Positions 1 through 9,481 of a stretch of 9,481 nt of DNA are shown here, one piece after another. A program made the position numbers and the translations under genes. The first letter of the stretch is position 1, and each line of letters opens with the position of its first letter. The stretch is from assembly GCA_003488145.1 (NCBI GenBank), contig DNMQ01000437.1, forward strand, positions 1 to 9,481, read 5' to 3'. The notes under the pieces are model-generated. The model saw nothing but the letters and a program-made list of their open reading frames with translations, ran no database searches and had not been told where the DNA came from. The DNA is from Pseudomonas sp. (GTDB lineage: Bacteria > Pseudomonadota > Gammaproteobacteria > Pseudomonadales > Pseudomonadaceae).

Positions 1-222
1 AACTGGCTGCGCAAGTGCGGTCTGAATCGCGAACGCATCATCCTGCTGCAGCCACGCGACGCCGAGGGGGCGATGGAACTCGCCTGCAAAGCCCTGGCCT
101 CGGGGTGCAGCCATACCGTGGTCAGCTGGTTTGATCAGCTCGATGGTGCAACACGTAGCAAACTATGCGCAGCCGCCAGCTTGGGCGCAGCTCAGAGTCT
201 GAATATTCGTCTCGGATGTTGA
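1..222 (+). CDS. sulA: SulA, SOS cell-division inhibitor (C-terminal part only)
   Basis: The frame is open from base 1 and ends at TGA 220-222, giving the last 73 residues of a protein that begins outside the window. SulA is a small cytoplasmic protein induced by DNA damage; it binds FtsZ and blocks Z-ring polymerisation until repair is done. The visible part begins NWLRKCGLNRERIILLQP and contains a segment reading SGCSHTVVSWF, the RecA-like core pattern I associate with SulA. In Pseudomonas, sulA follows lexA in a LexA-controlled operon, so the promoter and SOS box should lie upstream of this window; I see no SOS box here. The 3' neighbour is the convergent 78-aa gene, 73 bp away. A more divergent RecA-fold protein is possible, but the neighbourhood (small hypothetical, topA, fadBA) supports SulA. 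Confidence 0.85.
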   Translation, partial: NWLRKCGLNRERIILLQPRDAEGAMELACKALASGCSHTVVSWFDQLDGATRSKLCAAASLGAAQSLNIRLGC

Positions 223-295
223 ACCGCACGGCACAGGGACGTGCTGAAAATCGCGGATGGAATCCTGAAGCTATAACGCTCGAGCACTAGCTCAC

Positions 296-532
296 TCAGT
301 GCAGAACACGCGGCTCTTCATCGTCACGCTCGAAATCCCCTTCCGACATGCGACCGGCCATCTGAACGCCGACATTGAACATCGCCTTGGCAATCTCGAC
401 GTGCTGCCCCTGTAGAAATAGCTTGGCGTCTTCCGAAAAATTCAGCGTGACCAACACCTCTTCGTCGTCGGCACGACGAAGCACGATGCGCCCGTCCGGT
501 AGCTCGACGATTTCCAGAAAAGATGTAGGCAT
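296..532 (-). CDS. Conserved hypothetical 78-aa acidic protein (PA3009-like)
   Basis: This is a 78-aa frame with ATG at 532-530 and TGA at 298-296. A GGAG Shine-Dalgarno sits 7 nt before the ATG and a promoter lies just upstream, so the gene is likely real and expressed from a short leader. The protein is soluble, with no signal peptide or membrane segment. Residues 5-30 look like short beta strands (FLEIVELPDGRIVLRR), the middle (about 33-60) is probably helical (FSEDAKLFL, HVEIAKAMF), and the C-terminus is strongly charged (EGDFERDDEEPRVLH). I recognise it as similar to the small hypothetical protein beside sulA in Pseudomonas (PA3009 in P. aeruginosa, from memory). No function is known to me and I assign none. 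It converges on sulA and is divergent from the transporter gene. Confidence 0.8.
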   Translation of the reverse strand: MPTSFLEIVELPDGRIVLRRADDEEVLVTLNFSEDAKLFLQGQHVEIAKAMFNVGVQMAGRMSEGDFERDDEEPRVLH

Positions 533-558
533 GGATCAGCTCCGCGTGAAAGGCGGCC

Positions 559-587
559 ATTGTAGCAGCCGACCAGCCTCAGGACAG
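559..587 (-). promoter_or_regulatory. Candidate sigma-70 promoter of the 78-aa gene
   Basis: Read on the minus strand there is a TACAAT -10 (559-564) preceded by TGC, an extended -10-like context. A weak CTGTCC -35 (582-587) lies 17 bp upstream. Transcription would begin near 552, leaving a leader of about 20 nt that still holds the GGAG ribosome site. The -10 matches 5 of 6 consensus positions and the -35 only 3 of 6. Confidence 0.5.
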
Positions 588-707
588 CCTTTGCAGGCCT
601 CAAGCTCCTTTCGCTAGCAACACCCCGATAGGTAGCACCATCATGCAGCCGTGAATTGCCCGACCAACAAAACGATGCGGCTATGGATACCGACACGTAG
701 CATGCAC

Positions 708-729
708 AAAAAAAGCGCGCGCCGGCGCT
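708..729 (-). terminator. Terminator-like hairpin with T-tract, minus-strand direction
   Basis: On the minus strand, a GC-rich stem (AGCGC 714-718 pairing with GCGCT 725-729) is followed by a run of seven T (708-714, the last one in the stem). The inner GCGCCGGCGC (719-728) is itself palindromic, so alternative pairings exist. The polarity would stop minus-strand transcripts coming antisense through the transporter gene from the topA/DUF6586 side. The element also forms part of the 5' leader region of the transporter gene, ending 15 bp before its ATG, so it could instead be a leader hairpin. The stem is short, hence modest confidence. Confidence 0.4.
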
Positions 730-744
730 CGATAAGGATTGTGT

Positions 745-1584
745 ATGACAACCCGCACCTTGCTGCTTACCGCCTTGGCCATGCTTGCATTTGCCGGCAA
801 CTCGATCCTATGCCGTATCGCCTTGCGGGACACAACTATTGACCCGGCCAGCTTCACCGGCCTCCGTATACTGGCCGGAGCGCTTACGCTCTGGCTACTG
901 TTGCGAATCGGCACGCCGAGACAATCGCAGGGCGGAGATTGGTTCAGCGCCTTGGCGCTGTTCGTCTACGCCGCTAGTTTTTCCTACGCCTATATCAACC
1001 TGGATGCCGGAGCCGGCGCCCTGCTGCTGTTCGGAGCGGTGCAGTTGAGCATGCTTGCTTGGGGATTGCTGCGGGGCGAACGCTTTAGCGCTTGGCAGAT
1101 TGCCGGCTTGCTGTTGGCATTGAGCGGATTGCTGATTCTGCTGCTGCCGGGAAGCAGCGCGCCGGCATTGGACGGCGCACTGCTCATGCTGCTGTCCGGT
1201 GTCGCCTGGGGCATCTATTCACTGCGTGGACGGGGCGCGAGCAATCCCCTTGCAGCAACTGCGGGCAATTTCATCAAGGCCGTGCCGCTGGCCGCAGTGC
1301 TTTGTCTGGTGACGCTTGGCCAGCAGCAATGGGATGCGCCAGGAATCGTGTACGCCCTGCTCTCTGGGGCGCTGACCTCTGGCGTCGGCTACGCCATCTG
1401 GTACGCGGCGCTGCCCGGTCTTGCGGCAATACAGGCGGCGAGCGTCCAGCTCAGCGTTCCGTTACTCACAGCCATCGCCGGGACTGTGCTGCTGGGTGAA
1501 GCGTTGACGGCAACGCTGATCATCTCAGGTGCGGCGATTCTCGGCGGCATCGCCATGGTCCTGAGTATTAGGCACCGCGGCTGA
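745..1584 (+). CDS. EamA/DMT-superfamily transporter, 10 transmembrane segments
   Basis: This encodes a 279-aa inner-membrane protein of the drug/metabolite transporter superfamily, whose members usually export small metabolites or amino acids; the substrate cannot be told from sequence. Two EamA repeats are visible, about residues 5-136 and 143-274. Hydrophobic segments lie near 4-24, 36-54, 66-83, 88-106, 116-134, 143-160, 174-190, 200-219, 224-250 and 255-274. The LLGEALT stretch near 249-255 is typical of the second repeat's last loop. Length is normal for the family. I chose ATG 745 over TTG 739 because AAGGA at 734-738 gives a 6-nt spacing to it. The gene lies opposite in direction to its neighbours and converges on the DUF6586-like gene with a 17-bp gap and no clear terminator between them. 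It may be a later insertion between two genes that I recall as adjacent in P. aeruginosa. Confidence 0.9.
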   Translation: MTTRTLLLTALAMLAFAGNSILCRIALRDTTIDPASFTGLRILAGALTLWLLLRIGTPRQSQGGDWFSALALFVYAASFSYAYINLDAGAGALLLFGAVQLSMLAWGLLRGERFSAWQIAGLLLALSGLLILLLPGSSAPALDGALLMLLSGVAWGIYSLRGRGASNPLAATAGNFIKAVPLAAVLCLVTLGQQQWDAPGIVYALLSGALTSGVGYAIWYAALPGLAAIQAASVQLSVPLLTAIAGTVLLGEALTATLIISGAAILGGIAMVLSIRHRG

Positions 1585-1601
1585 CGCCACGGTCCCGAGT
1601 G

Positions 1602-2120
1602 TCACCATTCGGTCAGCGACTCACGAAAACGTAATGCCAGGCCCTTAAGGTTCTGTCGCCAGGCTTCCAGCTCGACGCGCGACAGCGGTGGCACATCGTC
1701 CTCGACACTGACTGCCTCGATCAACGGCTGGCGCGGATCAGTCTTGGCCTTGGCAGGAGCGCGTGGCGGCTGGAGCAGCTGCTTGTAGGCGGTAAGCAAC
1801 TGCCCGAGCCAGGTGCTTGGCTGCTCCGACAATTCCAGCAATTCGGCGAGTTCCGGGCTCGGCGCAGCCTCGAGCACGCTGCGGGTCAGAAATGCCTCGA
1901 CGACAGGCGCATCCGCACCGGGCGATCGGTAGTAACCGGCGATCTCATGGCACAGTCCAAGCAAGGCGCCGTAAAGGTGGAACAGGCAAGCCTCACGTTC
2001 AGCCTGAATCAAACCTTGAGAATTCATCGAGGCAGATTCTTCGGCCTTGCGCCAGCTTCCCAGTGACAAACCGGCGAAGAAGATCTTCTGGTTGGTGCGT
2101 GTGTAGAGCTCGTGAGCCAT
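1602..2120 (-). CDS. DUF6586-like conserved hypothetical protein (PA3010-like)
   Basis: This is a 172-aa soluble protein of unknown function, starting MAHELYTRTNQKIFFAG. GGAGA lies about 8 nt before ATG 2120. The first 100 residues are mostly helical, including a conserved-looking stretch ACLFHLYGALLGLCHEIAGY (about 44-63). A proline/alanine/lysine-rich linker (about 117-132) then leads to an acidic segment and a C-terminal helix ending RFRESLTEW. No signal peptide or transmembrane helix is convincing; the hydrophobic helix at 45-62 contains His and Glu and looks like a buried helix. It matches the small Pseudomonas family I know as DUF6586. The gene follows topA on the same strand after 136 bp, so it may be read from topA transcripts unless the hairpin between them stops them. 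I give no function. Confidence 0.8.
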   Translation of the reverse strand: MAHELYTRTNQKIFFAGLSLGSWRKAEESASMNSQGLIQAEREACLFHLYGALLGLCHEIAGYYRSPGADAPVVEAFLTRSVLEAAPSPELAELLELSEQPSTWLGQLLTAYKQLLQPPRAPAKAKTDPRQPLIEAVSVEDDVPPLSRVELEAWRQNLKGLALRFRESLTEW

Positions 2121-2176
2121 GGCATGCTCTCCGAAAGAAGATGGACAGAGAATGGACCTTCACAGGTTGCCGCACC

Positions 2177-2205
2177 AGATCGGCTGACGAAGCGTCAGCC
2201 GATCT
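2177..2205 (-). repeat. Perfect 13-bp inverted repeat between topA and the DUF6586-like gene
   Basis: AGATCGGCTGAC (2177-2188) is exactly mirrored by GTCAGCCGATCT (2194-2205). The loop GAAGC adds one more G-C pair around three unpaired bases. It lies 51 bp past the topA stop codon and 56 bp before the next ATG. This is a very stable hairpin in either strand, but no T-tract follows on the minus strand (GGTGCGG comes next) or on the plus strand (GAAGAACGC). It may be a weak terminator, a 3'-end stabiliser of topA mRNA, or a processing site. A second palindrome, GCGGTCGACCGC (2238-2249), lies between it and the topA stop. Confidence 0.7.
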
Positions 2206-2256
2206 GAAGAACGCGCTCGGTGCGGCCGACCTGCTGAGCGGTCGACCGCAAAGCAA

Positions 2257-4860
2257 TCAGCGTTTGTCTTCGACCTTCCACTTACCGCCGTCGTAGAACG
2301 CCTTCCAGCCGGTCGGCTTGCCGTCCACTTCGGTCTGCACGTACTGCTCCTTGGTCTTGCGACTAAAGCGGATGACAGCGAAGCGACCTTCCGGATCCTT
2401 CTGCGGCGCATCGAGCAGGAAGTGGTACTTGGGATCGATCTCGTCCTTGTGCGGGATCAGCTCACGCACCAGCGGCGCGCGGGTTTCGCGATTCTTCGGG
2501 AACTGACTGGCAGCCAGGAACAGGCCGGAAGCGCCATCGCGCAGTACGTAGGTGTCGTCGACCTTGTCGCACTTGAGCTCGGGCATCTTCACCGCATCCA
2601 TCTTCGGTGGCGCGGCTTCGCCATTTTTCAGCAACTTGCGGGTGTTCTTGCATTCGGCGTTGGTACAACCGAAGAACTTGCCGAAGCGACCGGTCTTGAG
2701 CTGCATTTCGCTGCCGCACTTGTCGCATTCCAGGCTCGGGCCTTCATAGCCCTTGATGCGGTATTGGCCTTTCTCGATCTCATAACCCGAGCAATCCGGG
2801 TTGTTGCCGCAGATATGCAGCTTCTGCGTCTCGTCGAGCAGATAGGCATCCATCGCGGTACTGCAGATCGGGCAGCGGTGCTTGCCAAGCAGCACGCGAG
2901 ACTCGGACTCGCCCTCGTCATCGGCAGCGATCTCGTCGCCCGGAACCAGGTTGACGGTGGACTTGCAGCGCTCCTTCGGCGGCAGGCTGTAGCCGGAGCA
3001 ACCGAGGAACACGCCGGTGGAAGCGGTACGGATCATCATCGGCCGACCGCAGACCTTGCACGGGATATCGGTCACGGTCGGCTGATTGGCACGCATGCCG
3101 TTCTCGCTGGCCTCGGCAACCTCGAGCTTCTTGCGGAAGTCACCGTAGAATTCGTCCAGTACGTGCTTCCAGTCGCGCTCCCCCTGGGCGACGTCGTCCA
3201 GATGCTCTTCCATGCCGGCGGTGAAACCGTAGTCCATCAGATTGTTGAAGCTCTCGGACAGGCGCTCGGTGACGATGTCGCCCATCTTCTCCGAATAGAA
3301 ACGGCGGTTGTGCAGCGAGACGTAGCCGCGGTCCTGGATGGTCGAGATAATCGCGGCGTAGGTGGACGGCCGGCCGATACCGCGCTTCTCCATCTCCTTG
3401 ACCAAGCTGGCTTCGGAGTAGCGCGCTGGCGGCTTGGTGAAGTGCTGGCTCGGGTCGAGCTTGAGCAGCTTCATGTCGTCGCCCTTGTTCATCTCCGGCA
3501 ACACGTCATCCTCACCGGCCTTGCTCTGCTGCGGCATGACCTTGGTGTAACCGTCAAACTTCAGGATGCGGCCCTTGGCGCGCAGTTCGAAATTGCCGGC
3601 AGAGACGGTCACGCTGGTGGAGAGGTACTGTGCCGGCGGCATCTGGCAGGCTACGAACTGGCGCCAGATCAGCTCGTACAGACGCTCGGCATCGCGTTCC
3701 ATGCCCGAAAGCTGGGTCGGGCGCAGGTTGACGTCGGACGGGCGAATCGCCTCGTGCGCTTCCTGCGCGCCCTCCTTGCTGGAATAGACGTTGGGCTTTT
3801 CCGGCAGGTACTTGTCGCCGAACTCGCTCTCGATGAAGCCGCGCACCATACCGATCGCGTCAGCGGAAAGGTTGGTCGAGTCGGTACGCATGTAGGTGAT
3901 GTAACCGGCTTCGTACAGGCGCTGAGCCATCATCATGGTCTTCTTCACGCCGAAGCCGAGGCGATTGCTCGCCGCCTGCTGCAGGGTCGAAGTGATGAAG
4001 GGGGCCGAGGGCTTGCTGCTCGTCGGCTTGTCTTCGCGCTTGCTGACGCTGTACTGCGCGCCCTTGAGTTTCTCCAGTGCAGCGGTGGCTTGCGCTTCGT
4101 TCAGCGGCTTGAAGGCTTCGCCGTTCTCACGCGCGACCTCGAAACGCACCTTGGCCTGCTGCGCATTCGCCAGGTCCGCGTGAACTTCCCAGTATTCTTC
4201 CGGAACGAAGGCGCGAATCTCACGCTCGCGCTCGACCACCAGCTTCACCGCTACCGATTGCACTCGGCCGGCGGAAAGCCCGCGGGCGATCTTCGCCCAG
4301 AGCAGCGGCGACACCATGTAGCCAACCACCCGATCGAGGAAACGACGCGCCTGCTGTGCGTTGACCCGGTTCAGATCGAGTTCGCCAGGCTTGGAGAAAG
4401 CCTCCTGAATCGCCTTCTTGGTGATCTCGTTGAACACCACGCGCTTGTAACGGCTGTCGTCGCCGCCAATCGACTCGCGCAGGTGCCAGGCGATGGCCTC
4501 CCCCTCTCTATCCAAGTCGGTCGCGAGATAGATGGTGTCGGCTTCCTTGGCCAGACGGCGCAGTTCCTCGATGACCTTTTCCTTGCCGGGCAGGATCTCG
4601 TACTTGGCCTTCCAGCCGTGCTCCGGGTCGACCCCCATACGGGTGATGAGTTGACGCTTGGCCTTCTCCTTCGGCGACAGCGCAGGCGCTTCAGCGGCCG
4701 CAGCCTTGCCGCGCTTGACCGGCTCCTTGTTGGCAGAGCCGCTGGTAGGAAGGTCGCGGATATGGCCGATACTCGACTTCACCACGTACTGGTTGCCCAA
4801 ATACTTGTTGATTGTCTTGGCCTTGGCCGGTGATTCCACGATGACCAGCGATTTACCCAT
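2257..4860 (-). CDS. topA: DNA topoisomerase I (type IA, omega protein)
   Basis: This 867-aa cytoplasmic enzyme relaxes negative supercoils by transient single-strand cleavage, counterbalancing gyrase. The N-terminal TOPRIM domain begins [20 protein letters not shown], with catalytic Glu9 and the metal-binding DLDREG motif at 115-120. The active-site tyrosine is Tyr323 in ITYMRTDST, with Arg325 two residues on (E. coli Tyr319/Arg321). [10 protein letters not shown] (493-502) is another family motif. Three Cys4 zinc ribbons follow: C601/C604/C621/C632, C663/C666/C684/C690 and C712/C715/C732/C737. Further C-terminal DNA-binding ribbon repeats run to the basic end at 867. Length matches Pseudomonas TopA. 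ATG 4860 is supported by the conserved N-terminus; the ribosome site is weak, with AGGA about 12 nt away. It is probably read from its own promoter near 5092-5121. Confidence 0.98.
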   Translation of the reverse strand: MGKSLVIVESPAKAKTINKYLGNQYVVKSSIGHIRDLPTSGSANKEPVKRGKAAAAEAPALSPKEKAKRQLITRMGVDPEHGWKAKYEILPGKEKVIEELRRLAKEADTIYLATDLDREGEAIAWHLRESIGGDDSRYKRVVFNEITKKAIQEAFSKPGELDLNRVNAQQARRFLDRVVGYMVSPLLWAKIARGLSAGRVQSVAVKLVVEREREIRAFVPEEYWEVHADLANAQQAKVRFEVARENGEAFKPLNEAQATAALEKLKGAQYSVSKREDKPTSSKPSAPFITSTLQQAASNRLGFGVKKTMMMAQRLYEAGYITYMRTDSTNLSADAIGMVRGFIESEFGDKYLPEKPNVYSSKEGAQEAHEAIRPSDVNLRPTQLSGMERDAERLYELIWRQFVACQMPPAQYLSTSVTVSAGNFELRAKGRILKFDGYTKVMPQQSKAGEDDVLPEMNKGDDMKLLKLDPSQHFTKPPARYSEASLVKEMEKRGIGRPSTYAAIISTIQDRGYVSLHNRRFYSEKMGDIVTERLSESFNNLMDYGFTAGMEEHLDDVAQGERDWKHVLDEFYGDFRKKLEVAEASENGMRANQPTVTDIPCKVCGRPMMIRTASTGVFLGCSGYSLPPKERCKSTVNLVPGDEIAADDEGESESRVLLGKHRCPICSTAMDAYLLDETQKLHICGNNPDCSGYEIEKGQYRIKGYEGPSLECDKCGSEMQLKTGRFGKFFGCTNAECKNTRKLLKNGEAAPPKMDAVKMPELKCDKVDDTYVLRDGASGLFLAASQFPKNRETRAPLVRELIPHKDEIDPKYHFLLDAPQKDPEGRFAVIRFSRKTKEQYVQTEVDGKPTGWKAFYDGGKWKVEDKR

Positions 4861-4914
4861 GGAGAGGAGAGTTCCTGAATCGAGAGGTGAACAGAGGCGG
4901 CGCCTCCGACAGTT

Positions 4915-4943
4915 TGAATACCCGCACCGGCGCTAAACGGCAA
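4915..4943 (-). promoter_or_regulatory. Possible proximal topA promoter
   Basis: On the minus strand TTGCCG (4938-4943) and TATTCA (4915-4920) are separated by exactly 17 bp, which would start transcription near 4908, about 48 nt before the topA ATG. Matches are 4 of 6 and 3 of 6, so this could be chance. E. coli topA is known to use several promoters, which makes a second one plausible. A small GAGGC-GGC-GCCTC hairpin (4894-4906) would lie at the start of this leader. Confidence 0.25.
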
Positions 4944-5091
4944 GGCATCAGCGTACGTTAGTGCGCGTTTTGCGAACGGGCCGACCTGACAGAAAAATCG
5001 CCCTGCCCGGCTCCGCCTGGTGCGAATCAGAGCAGCCGTTCGATGCCATCCAGCGAACAGCAAGGTTTAAGCTCTGTCTGAAAAGCACCGC

Positions 5092-5121
5092 TATATATAG
5101 TGGCGATGGAGGTGAGGTCAA
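5092..5121 (-). promoter_or_regulatory. Strong candidate sigma-70 promoter for topA
   Basis: On the minus strand TTGACC (5116-5121) is followed by TATATA at either 16 bp (5094-5099) or 18 bp (5092-5097). The -10 region sits in the palindrome CTATATATAG (5091-5100). It lies just past the DUF1653 stop codon and points to topA. Transcription from about 5085 would give a leader of about 225 nt. The 4861-5148 gap holds no convincing gene; it contains this promoter, the weaker proximal one and the leader. Confidence 0.6.
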
Positions 5122-5148
5122 GCGCGGACCTGCTGGCCGCTAGCCAGC

Positions 5149-5382
5149 TCAACCTTCGAAAACGCTCGTTTCGGCTTCGATCAATGCGAAACGCGGGACC
5201 GTTTCGCCGTTGACTTCGACAGTCTCGATGAACATCGACAACGGGCGCACCCAGAGTCCACGTTCCCCATACAGCGCCTGGTAGAACACCACCGACTCCT
5301 CGGTCTCGGAGTGCCGCGCAACAGCGAACACGCGATATTCCGGCCCCTTGTAATGGCGATAACGCCCCGGCTCCAACTGCAT
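5149..5382 (-). CDS. DUF1653 domain protein (PA3012-like)
   Basis: This is a 77-aa soluble protein. Nearly its whole length is one DUF1653 domain: an N-terminal PGRYRHYKGPEYRVF, then VARHSETEESVVFYQALYG, GLWVRPLSMFIETV and a C-terminal VPRFALIE. The family is widespread and its function is unknown to me; the conserved Tyr/Arg/His/Trp pattern suggests a small beta-rich fold. I chose ATG 5382 because GGAGG lies 5 nt upstream and the domain begins directly after it. A longer in-frame start at 5454 would translate the fadBA terminator hairpin into 24 unlikely residues, so I reject it. The start codon is only 20 nt past the terminator's T-tract, so expression probably depends on read-through or a very short leader. 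Confidence 0.9.
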   Translation of the reverse strand: MQLEPGRYRHYKGPEYRVFAVARHSETEESVVFYQALYGERGLWVRPLSMFIETVEVNGETVPRFALIEAETSVFEG

Positions 5383-5402
5383 GCCTACCTCCACACAAAT
5401 AC

Positions 5403-5433
5403 AAAAAAGAAAAACCGGGGCACCAGGCCCCGG
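5403..5433 (-). terminator. Intrinsic terminator of the fadBA operon
   Basis: On the minus strand the 7-bp all-GC stem CCGGGGC (CCGGGGC 5415-5421 against GCCCCGG 5427-5433 as read on the plus strand) with a 5-nt loop is followed immediately by TTTTTCTTTTTT (5414-5403). This is a textbook rho-independent terminator, 83 bp past the fadA stop codon. Confidence 0.92.
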
Positions 5434-5516
5434 CTTCCATGCACCGGCTGACAATCATATTCCCGCTCAGTCGCGAGATTGGCTGTCAGCCTAGCGCAGT
5501 CATTTGCATCTGTCTG

Positions 5517-8888
<3,372 letters not shown>

Positions 8889-8983
8889 TTACGTGTCTCA
8901 CGTCTTCGGCCCTTACTCGACCGCGCCTTGCAGCGAACGACACCCACCGACACGATAATCCGGGTGACCGGCATCTGCTCTGG

Positions 8984-9010
8984 CAAACGCTCGATTCATA
9001 CGCCCGTTTG
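8984..9010. promoter_or_regulatory. Two abutting PsrA-like operator sites with an embedded -10-like element upstream of fadB
   Basis: Reported PsrA sites follow G/C-AAAC-N2-4-GTTT-G/C. Here CAAAC-GCTC-GATTC (8984-8997) and CATAC-GCCC-GTTTG (8997-9010) each fit with an N4 spacer and a single mismatch. They share base 8997 and together form the larger dyad CAAACG-N15-CGTTTG. The minus-strand TATGAAT (9000-8994), a possible fadB -10, lies at the junction; no good -35 is seen (TGCCGA at 9023-9018). Binding would cover this promoter. PsrA repression of fadBA, relieved by long-chain acyl signals, is known in P. aeruginosa; here it is inferred. Confidence 0.5.
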
Positions 9011-9195
9011 ATTTGGGTCGGCACACCTTCGGGGAAAAGCTCAGCATTGTCAATCAGCTGGTTTGCCTAACCGAAAGCCACCTGCAAGCGGACATTTCGC
9101 GACCACCCGGTCATCATCGACAACGCCGATTCGCCGCCATTCACCGCGCCGATCCTTGCCGTGCACCGGTCACCGACCGACGCCACGTTTGTCTG

Positions 9196-9227
9196 TTGAA
9201 TCCTAGCCGTAGCCGAGCAGGTACACT
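9196..9227 (+). promoter_or_regulatory. Possible promoter of the S9 peptidase gene
   Basis: TTGAAT (9196-9201) and TACACT (9222-9227) each match four of six consensus bases. Their spacing is 20 bp, longer than the usual 16-18, so only the -10 may be real. A start near 9234 would give a leader of about 57 nt. Confidence 0.25.
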
Positions 9228-9290
9228 GCCGCATCTCGCTCTATGCCATCACCGGCCTTAGCGGCCGCGAAACGAATCCGGAGTTACTGC

Positions 9291-9481
9291 ATGTCCAACG
9301 CCCCCATCGCCCGCGCCGACACCGGCACCGATCCCTATCGCTGGCTGGAGAATCGCGACGCCGACGACGTGCTGGCATACCTCAAGGCGGAGAATGCCTA
9401 TCTCGAAGAACAGCTCGCCGACCAGTCCGAACTTCGCGAGACGCTGTTTCAGGAAATCAAGGGCCGCATCCGCGAAACCGA
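9291..9481 (+). CDS. S9 prolyl oligopeptidase family protein, probably oligopeptidase B (N-terminal part only)
   Basis: ATG 9291 follows GGAG (9280-9283) by 7 nt and the frame stays open to the window end, giving 63 codons. The N-terminal DPYRWLENRD...VLAYLKAENAYLEEQL pattern, with the YRWLE motif near residues 16-20 and a helical E/L-rich stretch after it, is the hallmark opening of S9A peptidases. Within that family the spacing and the following LRETLFQEIKGRI segment resemble oligopeptidase B (PtrB), which cleaves after Lys/Arg in short peptides. The catalytic Ser, Asp and His lie in the missing C-terminal domain, so activity cannot be judged here. There is no signal peptide, which is consistent with a cytoplasmic enzyme. 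It is transcribed divergently from fadB; no functional link is evident. Confidence 0.88.
   Translation, partial: MSNAPIARADTGTDPYRWLENRDADDVLAYLKAENAYLEEQLADQSELRETLFQEIKGRIRET

Noticed and set aside
226..244. Short inverted repeat GCACG / CGTGC just after sulA
   Set aside because: The stem is 5 bp with a 9-nt loop and no following T-tract, so it is too weak to call a terminator.
656..688. Possible promoter for the transporter gene (TTGCCC and TATGGA)
   Set aside because: The spacing is 20 bp and the -10 is weak; I could not support it over background.
2422..4833. An 803-codon open frame on the plus strand opposite topA
   Set aside because: It lies entirely within topA, shows the same biased composition, lacks motifs and does not have a plausible start. 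topA is certain from its catalytic and zinc-binding residues.
4779..5063. A 94-codon minus-strand frame overlapping the topA start
   Set aside because: It is out of frame with topA, overlaps its conserved N-terminus and has no ribosome site. I saw no family resemblance.
5383..5454. N-terminal extension of the DUF1653 protein starting at 5454
   Set aside because: The extra 24 residues are encoded by the terminator hairpin and T-tract. ATG 5382 has a strong GGAGG site and begins the domain.
8963..9174. Inverted repeat GGTGACCGG (8963-8971) and CCGGTCACC (9166-9174)
   Set aside because: A 9-bp match separated by about 200 bp is expected by chance fairly often in a region of this size and composition.
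9013..9261. An 82-codon plus-strand frame upstream of the peptidase gene
   Set aside because: It starts at TTG without a ribosome site, has Arg/His-rich low-information sequence, and covers the likely promoter region.

Overview
The window looks like chromosomal core DNA from a gammaproteobacterium of the Pseudomonas/Stutzerimonas group. It has moderately high G+C, and its gene order resembles the P. aeruginosa block sulA - small hypothetical - hypothetical - topA - DUF1653 gene - fadA - fadB, as I remember it. The proteins are close in length and sequence to Pseudomonas FadB (715 aa), FadA (391 aa) and TopA (867 aa). The genus call rests on family recognition and memory of synteny, not on a search.

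Layout. Bases 1-222 are the 3' end of sulA (SOS cell-division inhibitor, + strand). A 78-aa hypothetical gene converges on it (296-532, -). A 212-bp divergent region follows, with a good promoter for the small gene and a terminator-like hairpin. Next is a 10-TM EamA/DMT-family transporter (745-1584, +), which converges on a DUF6586-like gene (1602-2120, -). From there to 8858 everything is on the minus strand. In transcription order it reads fadB, fadA, a strong intrinsic terminator, a DUF1653 gene, a promoter-bearing leader, topA, an intergenic hairpin, and the DUF6586-like gene. After a 432-bp divergent intergenic region, an S9 prolyl-oligopeptidase / oligopeptidase B gene starts at 9291 (+) and runs off the end.

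How the genes work together. fadB and fadA are 18 bp apart and form the classical two-gene operon for the multienzyme complex of fatty acid beta-oxidation. Upstream of fadB lie two abutting PsrA-like sites around a candidate -10 element, which fits fatty-acid-responsive control. topA encodes DNA topoisomerase I and has its own candidate sigma-70 promoter just downstream of the DUF1653 gene, giving a leader of about 225 nt. The remaining genes (sulA, EamA, DUF1653, DUF6586, peptidase) are housekeeping or accessory neighbours with no clear functional link.

I found no mobile element, CRISPR array, tRNA, rRNA or clear novel system. The points most worth checking are regulatory: the tandem PsrA-like operators, the terminator placed 20 nt before the DUF1653 start codon, the perfect hairpin after topA, and the topA leader. 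Two very long plus-strand frames opposite topA and fadBA are judged to be shadows.
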